DNA from: a virus
DNA: 33,024 nucleotides
Virus record (IMG/VR): IMGVR_UViG_3300034073_001260
Location: 1-33,024 of that record
Strand: one strand, 5' to 3'
The notes below the pieces were generated by a model, which worked only from the letters and a program-made list of their open reading frames with translations, was not told where the DNA came from and searched no databases. The translations under genes and the position numbers were made by a program. Below, in pieces: positions 28,454 to 33,024 of the stretch (within the stretch, counting starts at the first letter, position 1; each line of letters opens with the position of its first letter).

Positions 28454-29034
28454 GGCACGCTGGGAATGGCACGAGGCATTCTGAGGCTGTGTTGTATGCG
28501 TTTGAGAAAGAGGTGGTGCCTCTCAACCCGATTCGACTGCTGGAGGTCGGTGTGGAGAACGGTGGCAGCCTGGAGGTGTGGCGGGATGTACTGCCGGAGG
28601 GCTCTGAGGTGGTCGGTATTGACGTGGAGCCGTTGTGTGGGGAATTAGGCTTGAATGTTCTGATCGGGGATGCGACTGACCAGGAGTGGCTCCAGGAGGC
28701 GTTGGGCCGCCAGTTTTTCCATGTGATCGTGAATTCCACTGGGGAGCGTTTGGAGAAGTTGTGGCCTTGGCTCGTTCCTGGAGGTGTCTGGATGTGGGAG
28801 GGCTACGACACTAGGGACGGCATGGCGCTTGTTGAGGCAGTGAATGATGATGTTCCCGCGTGGCTGCCATGTGAGGAGATCATCCGGGTGGCGGCTTGGC
28901 CTGAGGTGCTCGTGGTGGAGAAGAGAACCCCTAAGGTTGTACCGTATCTGGAGGTGCTGGTGGGGAACTTCTTCGACGTTGTTCCCGAGCAGACTTTGAT
29001 GGATTCGGGGATCAAGCGTTTGATCATGGAATAA
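28429..29034 (+). CDS. Class I SAM-dependent methyltransferase-like protein
   Basis: The 201-residue protein has the class I motif I, LLEVGVENGGSLEVW, followed by the acidic motif II EVVGIDVEP and the IGDATD motif. A C-terminal strand (VLVVEKRTPKVV) follows. This resembles O-methyltransferases that act on sugars. ATG 28429 is chosen because GAGGGG at 28417-28422 precedes it; GTG 28402 is the longer alternative. It overlaps the glycosyltransferase by 25 bases, suggesting one pathway. Confidence 0.7.
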   Translation: MGYRSAWMRHAGNGTRHSEAVLYAFEKEVVPLNPIRLLEVGVENGGSLEVWRDVLPEGSEVVGIDVEPLCGELGLNVLIGDATDQEWLQEALGRQFFHVIVNSTGERLEKLWPWLVPGGVWMWEGYDTRDGMALVEAVNDDVPAWLPCEEIIRVAAWPEVLVVEKRTPKVVPYLEVLVGNFFDVVPEQTLMDSGIKRLIME

Positions 29035-29041
29035 TCGTCTG

Positions 29042-29590
29042 GTGGTGAACTATTGGGCGAAGCGTGCGTACGCGGAGTTGAGCACTGAGGCTGGCGATCT
29101 TGCTAAGCGCGGGCTGGTGTATTTGATGCACCGGAAGTTCACTGTTCCAGCGTCATCTTCTGTGTCGTTTGTGTTGGAGACGAATGGCAAAGAGGTGCAG
29201 TTCGAGTTCTACGACATCACGAGTGACACGTCGCGGGTGTATGCGGAGTTGATTGAGGAGCCCACGTACAGTCGTGCGTCTGCTTCGTTTTCTGCCTACA
29301 ACTTGAACCGTAACTTTCCGGATTCTCATAGTGTCGGCTTGTATGCGGCGAGTGCAGTGTCTGGTGGTGTTGCGATTGCGAGTGAATTGATTGGCAACAC
29401 ATCGAAGGCAGGTGGGTCGCTTGCTAATAACAAAGTCCATGTTTTGCAAGATGACTCCTCGTATGTGATGACGTTTTTCAATCTTGATAATCAGGAGACT
29501 GTTTGTCATTTGAATCTTGGCTGGTCTGAGGATGAGCCAGAGCGTTACAACCTTGTGAGGGAAGGGATCAATGATCCTGGTGTGACGTGA
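29042..29590 (+). CDS. Putative beta-sandwich virion protein
   Basis: The 182-residue protein is beta-rich, with SSVSFVLETNGKEVQFEFYDITS, VYAELIEEPTYSRASASFSAYNLNRN, and YVMTFFNLDNQETVCHLNLGW. The 'YNLNRN...GG...Y.l.f.N' plan recurs in phage virion-associated beta proteins I have seen annotated as hypothetical. No strong ribosome site; GTG 29042 or 29045 may start. It follows the glycosyltransferase/methyltransferase pair, so it could be their substrate. Confidence 0.55.
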   Translation: MVNYWAKRAYAELSTEAGDLAKRGLVYLMHRKFTVPASSSVSFVLETNGKEVQFEFYDITSDTSRVYAELIEEPTYSRASASFSAYNLNRNFPDSHSVGLYAASAVSGGVAIASELIGNTSKAGGSLANNKVHVLQDDSSYVMTFFNLDNQETVCHLNLGWSEDEPERYNLVREGINDPGVT

Positions 29591-29606
29591 TTTCCCTCAT
29601 GTGACA

Positions 29607-29701
29607 CGGACATTTCGGGCATTTTCCGAAAACGCTGGACATGAGACGGGGGCGTGTAGTAACGTTTCTCCTGAGGGGCTGAGAGAGACTCAGCGGGAGG
29701 G
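29607..29701 (+). promoter_or_regulatory. Accessory-gene promoter module 4 with operator-like inverted repeat and leader stem-loop
   Basis: CGGACATTT (29607-29615) runs into the inverted repeat TTTCGG (29613-29618)/CCGAAA (29626-29631) with a 7-base centre. TGGACA (29636-29641), 18 bp with GACGGGGGCG, and TAACGT (29660-29665) follow. The leader has GAGGGG, the stem GCTGAG (29678-29683)/CTCAGC (29689-29694) with loop AGAGA, then GGGAGGG for ATG 29708. Confidence 0.75.
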
Positions 29702-29707
29702 AAAAAA

Positions 29708-29887
29708 ATGAAGGCAACTGTGATCAGCACTCGCAAGACCAAGGCATCCGCAATGCGCGAGTGCGCGTGGTACGCGCAAGCAGAGCCCATGAATCAGCGT
29801 GTTGTGAAGCAGGACGGCATCTACTACGTCGTGCGTGACTGGCATCCCTCTGACGAGGGCCGTTCCTTCAAGACTATGGAGGTGTGA
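29708..29887 (+). CDS. Hypothetical protein (59 aa)
   Basis: A 59-residue product (TRKTKASAMRECAWYAQAEP, then NQRVVKQDGIYYVVRDWHPSD) with helix then strand-strand. It is the first gene after module 4 with an ideal ribosome site. Not recognised. Confidence 0.65.
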   Translation: MKATVISTRKTKASAMRECAWYAQAEPMNQRVVKQDGIYYVVRDWHPSDEGRSFKTMEV

Positions 29888-29891
29888 ACAA

Positions 29892-30278
29892 ATGTCAACC
29901 AAATCAAAGAACAATGTTGCAAGTGTCCGTCATCTCGTAACGAAAGATGACCCCATCATCTCGTATTCGATCACTCACGACAGCACTCTCAGCATCGCAA
30001 TCGGTAGCGGTGGCGTAACGTCACGTGTCAATCCCGCAATGTGGCGTGTCACTCGTACGATCATCTGGAACGAAGGCGAGAACGGTTGGCTTCGTAAGAC
30101 GAAGCGCAGCGACAGCAGTGCATTCAAGACTGAGGCGAAGGCGCAGGAATATCTTTCCGGCTTGATCTCACAGTATGGCGATGACGTGCGTTGGAAGGAC
30201 ATTGATCCTGATTACCCCGAACGCCGCTATGGGTATGCGGGCAACTGGACGATTGAGCAAGCGAACGGGGGTGTCTGA
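29892..30278 (+). CDS. Hypothetical protein (128 aa)
   Basis: ATG 29892 follows GGAGG at 29879-29883. The 128-residue protein has strands (DPIISYSITHDSTLSIAIGSGG), W-R-V-T-R-T-I-I-W-N-E-G-E-N-G and a helix (KTEAKAQEYLSGLISQYGD). No family recognised. It is in the module 4 operon. Confidence 0.65.
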   Translation: MSTKSKNNVASVRHLVTKDDPIISYSITHDSTLSIAIGSGGVTSRVNPAMWRVTRTIIWNEGENGWLRKTKRSDSSAFKTEAKAQEYLSGLISQYGDDVRWKDIDPDYPERRYGYAGNWTIEQANGGV

Positions 30279-30529
30279 TGGATTTTGGCAGCGTGAGTGT
30301 GACGTTCACTCCATCAGACTTCCTGTTGCATGAGATCGTTGCGCGGCTGATTGCGGATGGTCGGAAGCCAACGCGGGCTGCTGTACGGGCTGAGGTTCGT
30401 TCAGCGTTTTCTGCTGAGGGCTGGGGGGTCGAAGTTGACCCGTCCACCTACATGGGCACGTTTGAGGCGTACCCGGAGGATGATGACTACTTGAAGGCAA
30501 CGTTGTGGCTGGAGGGCTGGTCACTGTGA
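30278..30529 (+). CDS. Hypothetical protein (83 aa)
   Basis: The 83-residue product starts at ATG 30278, sharing one base with the previous stop. It begins with strands, then a helix (DFLLHEIVARLIADGRK) and PTRAAVRAEVRSAFSAEGWGVE, ending acidic. Function unknown. Confidence 0.6.
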   Translation: MDFGSVSVTFTPSDFLLHEIVARLIADGRKPTRAAVRAEVRSAFSAEGWGVEVDPSTYMGTFEAYPEDDDYLKATLWLEGWSL

Positions 30530-30563
30530 TGACTGTTCGGGATCTGGAGGGGAGGTGTTGAGA

Positions 30564-30737
30564 GTGGAGTGCATTGCTTGTGCGGCGAATGCTGTGGCTG
30601 CGGCTCTGCGGGTGGATTACCTGTCGGAGGAGCACCGGGCGGCTCTGCTTGTGGCTGATCGGTTGAGGGATCGGCATTCGGGCTGTTCGCTGGATCCGAA
30701 AGGGCCGTTGGCGGATCGGATTCTGGTCTCGTTCTGA
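30564..30737 (+). CDS. Hypothetical CxxC protein (57 aa)
   Basis: GTG 30564 is chosen because GGAGGGGAGG at 30546-30555 is well placed; starts at 30555 or 30558 would be inside the ribosome site. The 57-residue product has C-I-A-C near its start, a later Cys after R-H-S-G, and a helical middle (SEEHRAALLVADRLRDRH). A single His/Cys metal site is possible. Confidence 0.55.
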   Translation: MECIACAANAVAAALRVDYLSEEHRAALLVADRLRDRHSGCSLDPKGPLADRILVSF

Positions 30738-30743
30738 GGCTGC

Positions 30744-30777
30744 GCCCTGGCTCCCATGAGGGGGCTGGGGCTTTTCT
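30744..30777 (+). terminator. Rho-independent terminator
   Basis: GCCCTGGCTCCC (30744-30755) pairs with GGGGGCTGGGGC (30760-30771), 12 pairs including three wobbles, loop ATGA, followed by TTTTCT. A weaker hairpin, CTCTCT/GGAGAG (30792-30810) with a following GGGTTTT, may act as a second stop. The rest of the gap to 30880 shows no gene. Confidence 0.75.
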
Positions 30778-30882
30778 CTATTCTGTGGGGGCTCTCTGAC
30801 GCACGGAGAGGGGTTTTCGTAAGTGGCCTGGTATGAGAGGATCCCCTGTTTTCTTGTGGCCTTAGAACGCCTGTAAATTCCT

Positions 30883-30971
30883 GCGACATTTTTACGCGAC
30901 CCCCGTGGACATGAACCGGGGACGTACGCTAACGTTGGACACGAGGGGTCAGGAAAGACCTGACAGGAGGG
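30883..30971 (+). promoter_or_regulatory. Accessory-gene promoter module 5 with leader stem-loop
   Basis: GCGACATTT (30883-30891, one or two changes from CGGACATTT), TGGACA (30906-30911), 18 bp and TAACGT (30930-30935). The leader has GAGGGG, the stem GTCAGG (30948-30953)/CCTGAC (30959-30964) with loop AAAGA, then AGGAGG (30965-30970) for ATG 30978. Confidence 0.72.
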
Positions 30972-30977
30972 AGCGTG

Positions 30978-31208
30978 ATGAGCGCACAGTTCTACACGAG
31001 AGAGTTCGAAATGAGCCACGGACGTTCGCCCAAGGGCCGCGGATCTTGGGGCTTCATCCCGGTGTATATGCATCAGGGTGTTGAGATCTCACCTGAGATC
31101 AAAGAAAACACCGCAGTGTTTGTAATCGGGAGCATGACGCTGACCGAATCGAAGAAGGCAATCAAAGCCATGTATCCGGAAGTTGCAGGCTGGGAGGTCG
31201 CGCCGTGA
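30978..31208 (+). CDS. Hypothetical protein (76 aa)
   Basis: ATG 30978 is preferred over GTG 30975 by spacing from AGGAGG. The 76-residue product has a basic N-terminal part, an aromatic strand (GSWGFIPVYMHQGVEI) and the end MTLTESKKAIKAMYPEVAGWEV, giving a beta then helix layout. Not recognised. First gene after module 5. Confidence 0.62.
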   Translation: MSAQFYTREFEMSHGRSPKGRGSWGFIPVYMHQGVEISPEIKENTAVFVIGSMTLTESKKAIKAMYPEVAGWEVAP

Positions 31209-31459
31209 GCATCCAAGAGGCTGCGTTCATGATGGACGCTGAGTTCCGTTGGTTCCAAGAGTGCGATGCACTGTACTTCGAAGAGCGGCGAGAAGGTGTC
31301 ATCCCAGGAGTAAAGATCGTGGCAGAGCGTAAGGCCGCTGCAAAGGCTCTCCTGGACTGGAAGAAGATCTACGAGCAGCGCACCGGGCTGTCATTCGACT
31401 GGCCCCGTGAGGCAGTTGTTCACGCGAGGGTCAACTACCTGAGCAAGGTGTTGTCATGA
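31205..31459 (+). CDS. Hypothetical helical protein (84 aa)
   Basis: The 84-residue product is mostly helical (EAAFMMDAEFRWFQECDALYF, AERKAAAKALLDWKKIYEQR) and is coupled by 4-base overlaps to both neighbours. Not recognised. Confidence 0.6.
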   Translation: MSIQEAAFMMDAEFRWFQECDALYFEERREGVIPGVKIVAERKAAAKALLDWKKIYEQRTGLSFDWPREAVVHARVNYLSKVLS

Positions 31460-31614
31460 AGCACGCAGTGGTTGTCGGAGGTGCAACAACGTCGTACGAG
31501 CGGATTCACTGGAGTTGCTTGTGTGGGGCAGGCCGTCAGGCAGCGAACATTTTTGATGCTGGTGCGGAGGCGCATCGTCATCTTCGTAACATGGAGGAGG
31601 GGCTGGAGTCATGA
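31456..31614 (+). CDS. Hypothetical Cys/His microprotein (52 aa)
   Basis: The 52-residue product has W-S-C-L-C-G and later H-R-H-L-R-N-M-E, an arrangement like C2H2-type knuckles in which two Cys are followed some 20 residues later by His residues. ATGA overlaps on both sides. Function unknown. Confidence 0.6.
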   Translation: MKHAVVVGGATTSYERIHWSCLCGAGRQAANIFDAGAEAHRHLRNMEEGLES

Positions 31615-31721
31615 TCATGACTGTCGTGAAGTGTGTGGAGTGTGAGCGGATCTTCGATCTCACTGATGAGACCGATTCCGCTGACTGGGCGTACGGGCAT
31701 GACTGCGAGGTGGAGTCATGA
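31611..31721 (+). CDS. Zinc microprotein (36 aa)
   Basis: The 36-residue peptide has K-C-V-E-C-E-R-I-F followed by G-H-D-C, enough ligands for one zinc. ATGA overlaps on both sides and a GGAGG at 31593-31600 support translation. Function unknown. Confidence 0.55.
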   Translation: MIMTVVKCVECERIFDLTDETDSADWAYGHDCEVES

Positions 31722-31870
31722 GTGAGCCGTGCATTGACTGTGGCAGTCCAGCGGAAGAGGGCAGTTCGTGGTGCAGGGAGTGTAACGCTCCGATCTATGG
31801 TAGTCCGCCTCTCGTGAATCGCGTGACATGGGCAACTCGGACATTTCGGGAATCTTCCGAAAACGCTTGA
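31718..31870 (+). CDS. Zinc-ribbon protein (50 aa)
   Basis: The 50-residue protein has C-I-D-C-G-S-P and W-C-R-E-C-N-A-P, a clear two-knuckle ribbon. Its last 12 codons read through the CGGACATTTCGG inverted repeat, and its TGA stop lies within the -35 TTGACA of promoter module 6. Coding and control sequences therefore overlap. Confidence 0.6.
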   Translation: MSEPCIDCGSPAEEGSSWCRECNAPIYGSPPLVNRVTWATRTFRESSENA

Positions 31871-31927
31871 CACATGACGGGGGCGTACCCTAACGTGGGT
31901 TGTATGAGGGGCCGGGAAACTCCCGGC
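31838..31927 (+). promoter_or_regulatory. Accessory-gene promoter module 6 with operator-like inverted repeat and leader stem-loop
   Basis: CGGACATTT (31838-31846) runs into TTTCGG (31844-31849)/CCGAAA (31857-31862), as in module 4. TTGACA (31867-31872), 18 bp with GACGGGGGCG, and TAACGT (31891-31896) follow. The leader has GAGGGG, the stem GCCGGG (31911-31916)/CCCGGC (31922-31927) with loop AAACT, then a purine-rich ribosome site for ATG 31946. Confidence 0.78.
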
Positions 31928-31945
31928 AGGGAAGGGGAAGGTCAA

Positions 31946-32149
31946 ATGACCGCTTTCAAGATCGGAGACACCGTGCAAGCCACGGCATCCGCGCAAGGAA
32001 TGGCCCGCTACCAGCGTTACACCGTGGTAGATGTGGTTGAGCAGTTCACGGCATTCGGCAACTTCGTCACGTACGTTGTTCATGATGACCTGGACGATTC
32101 CAACCTGGCTGTGCGTAACGGTCACATGCTGATGACGAAGGTGGCGTAG
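31946..32149 (+). CDS. Hypothetical small barrel protein (67 aa)
   Basis: The 67-residue product (FKIGDTVQATASAQGMARYQRYTVVDVVEQFTAFG) has the look of a small SH3-like barrel: G-D-x-V turn, Y-T-V-V-D-V strand and a 'VRNGHMLMTKV' end. First gene after module 6. Not assigned to a function. Confidence 0.65.
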   Translation: MTAFKIGDTVQATASAQGMARYQRYTVVDVVEQFTAFGNFVTYVVHDDLDDSNLAVRNGHMLMTKVA

Positions 32150-32151
32150 TC

Positions 32152-32355
32152 ATGGATCTCAATGTTCAAGACACCAAATGGGTGTACGAGACTTCCGTTG
32201 ATGGTGAAGAAATCTGCATCAAGGCAGTCAAGATGAGTCACTGCGAGTTCACTGACCGTTGGTACTTCTCCATGCAGACCAACATCATCGTTCCAGCCAG
32301 CGAGTTGCCTGCCCTGGCATCGCACATCCACAATCTGATCGTTGAGGGGGTGTAG
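32152..32355 (+). CDS. Hypothetical protein (67 aa)
   Basis: The 67-residue protein has paired strands (KWVYETSVDGEEICIKAVKMSHCEFTDRWYFSM) and a C-terminal helix (ASELPALASHIHNLIVEG). The strand-strand-helix plan resembles other small genes here. It starts two bases after the previous stop. Confidence 0.62.
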   Translation: MDLNVQDTKWVYETSVDGEEICIKAVKMSHCEFTDRWYFSMQTNIIVPASELPALASHIHNLIVEGV

Positions 32356-32357
32356 TC

Positions 32358-32579
32358 ATGGCTCTGAAAGTTGAAGATCTCAGCGTCGGTGACGTAGTGA
32401 CTTACTCCGACATGGCTAATCCTGAGCGCACGTTCATGGTCGTGGCAGTTCCGTTGTATGACTTTGGTGCTCAGTTCAAACTCGTGCAAGTGAGCGGCGA
32501 GGACTGGGAGCCCGAAGCGTGGCTGTCTCACAAGTACAGCGATTGCCGTCAAGCCGGGTGGAACCGCGTGGAAATCTAG
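32358..32579 (+). CDS. Hypothetical small barrel protein (73 aa)
   Basis: The 73-residue protein opens with LKVEDLSVGDVVTYSDMANP followed by TFMVVAVP and FKLVQVSGEDWEP, a second SH3-like barrel pattern similar in plan to the product at 31946. These two may be distant paralogues. Function unknown. Confidence 0.62.
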   Translation: MALKVEDLSVGDVVTYSDMANPERTFMVVAVPLYDFGAQFKLVQVSGEDWEPEAWLSHKYSDCRQAGWNRVEI

Positions 32580-32582
32580 TCT

Positions 32583-32625
32583 CCGTGAGGGCGAGTGATC
32601 CCCCCGTCTCTCCTCGCCCTCACGG
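32583..32625 (+). terminator. Long perfect stem-loop ending the operon
   Basis: CCGTGAGGGCGAG (32583-32595) pairs perfectly over 13 bases with its complement at 32613-32625; the 17-base loop contains GATCCCCCC and TCT, much like the hairpin at 21814. No T-run follows (TTCAAAC), so it may work as a Rho-dependent or processing end rather than a classical terminator. Confidence 0.65.
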
Positions 32626-32658
32626 TTCAAACTCAAGGCGGGGGAAGGAGTCGGGGAA

Positions 32659-33003
32659 GTGTTCAAAGCAAAATTCTCAGATGAGCAAGGCAACATGTAC
32701 GGCAAACTCGCCGTGTACTACTACGTCGGGCTGGAAGGTTTGACCAAAGCCGCCGTGATGTGGGTAGGGAACGAGGCGTTACGTACGCATGAGGGCTACG
32801 AGGAGATCGTTCCTCGTATAACCCGCAAGAATGTAGAAGAGTCGCTCCGGTCAAATTTGACTGCGTACGGCAGGATGTTCCTGGAGGTGTCTCCTAAAGA
32901 TTTCAATGTCGGCCTGTATCACCCGGATGACGTAGATGAACTCATTGATGAACTCAGGGCAGTCGTTGAAGAGTTGTTCCCGGACTTCCGGTGGGGACAG
33001 TGA
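32659..33003 (+). CDS. Hypothetical protein (114 aa)
   Basis: GTG 32659 follows GGAAGGAGTCGGGG. The 114-residue product has strands (MYGKLAVYYYVGLEGLTKAAVMWVG) then helices (RKNVEESLRSNLTAYG and DDVDELIDELRAVVEELFPDF). No family recognised. It lies outside the module 6 operon because of the preceding stem-loop. Confidence 0.6.
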   Translation: MFKAKFSDEQGNMYGKLAVYYYVGLEGLTKAAVMWVGNEALRTHEGYEEIVPRITRKNVEESLRSNLTAYGRMFLEVSPKDFNVGLYHPDDVDELIDELRAVVEELFPDFRWGQ

Positions 33004-33024
33004 TGGACGTAGGGGCGAGTGACT
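33003..33024 (+). CDS. Possible start of next gene, 3' partial
   Basis: An ATG overlapping the preceding stop by one base opens a frame to the window edge (M-D-V-G-A-S-D). Only seven codons are visible, so the call rests on the coupled start alone. Confidence 0.25.

Noticed and set aside
31663-31669. CTGATGA inside a zinc microprotein gene as a second hammerhead
   Set aside because: No GAAA with matching stem II, no stem III and no cleavage triplet are found nearby; other CTGATGA occurrences seen in coding regions also lack the partner elements.

Overview
This window is a contiguous piece of a tailed double-stranded DNA phage (or prophage) genome, almost certainly of an actinobacterial host. 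Evidence for the host is two WhiB-type iron-sulfur regulators, a Gp88-family protein, a DUF732-like secreted protein, the actinophage type of helix-turn-helix protein with a GWSGS/GWHHG signature, and several genes that appear leaderless (a TANNNT box 6-8 bases before the start codon and no Shine-Dalgarno sequence). By eye the GC content is moderate, a little above one half. All convincing genes are on the + strand and are tightly packed, often with ATGA/GTGA overlaps. No integrase, tRNA, insertion sequence or CRISPR array was seen.

Layout. (1) 1-3393: recombination and replication: Gam-like nuclease inhibitor (cut by the left edge), Rad52-like annealing protein, a winged-helix replication initiator-like gene carrying an internal array of four 13-bp direct repeats (candidate origin), two zinc microproteins, HNH nuclease, RusA-like resolvase and an HTH protein. 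(2) 3344-6017: two tandem ParB/sulfiredoxin-fold proteins, a TET-associated-type glycosyltransferase and a protein like the C-terminal region of MgsA/RarA, a plausible DNA hypermodification module. (3) 6050-8058: small and large terminase. (4) 8068-14156: small accessory and regulatory genes: ArdC N-domain antirestriction-like protein, HTH protein, zinc ribbons, WhiB, a Sec-exported lysozyme-like protein, Gp88, a WhiB-like protein and SSB. (5) 14140-19526: portal, a MuF head protein fused to a zeta-toxin-type kinase, and a multidomain XkdF-like capsid protease. (6) 19527-21801: a second accessory block of small genes with a repeated promoter/hairpin module and a near-perfect type II hammerhead ribozyme, ending in a strong terminator. 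(7) 21946-25834: scaffold, decoration protein, major capsid protein and four head-tail/neck genes. (8) 25831-29590: Com-like zinc ribbon, calcineurin-like phosphoesterase, DUF6378-like protein, GT4-type glycosyltransferase, SAM methyltransferase-like protein and a possible beta-rich virion protein. (9) 29607-33024: a third block of small genes, again with the promoter/hairpin module. Tail tube, tape measure and holin genes were not seen and presumably lie outside the window.

How it works together. Replication, recombination and modification genes precede packaging and head assembly genes. Three islands of very small genes are each introduced by the same kind of element: an upstream CGGACATTT motif, a TTGACA/TGGACA box, an 17-18 bp spacer often containing GACGGGGGCG, a TAACGT-like -10 box, then a GAGGGG tract, a short stem-loop whose stem sequence changes but whose shape is kept, and a strong Shine-Dalgarno sequence. 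These islands look like a coordinately controlled regulon. The hammerhead ribozyme sits between two genes of one island. It is the most striking single signal; the iterons inside the initiator gene and the MuF-zeta fusion come next.
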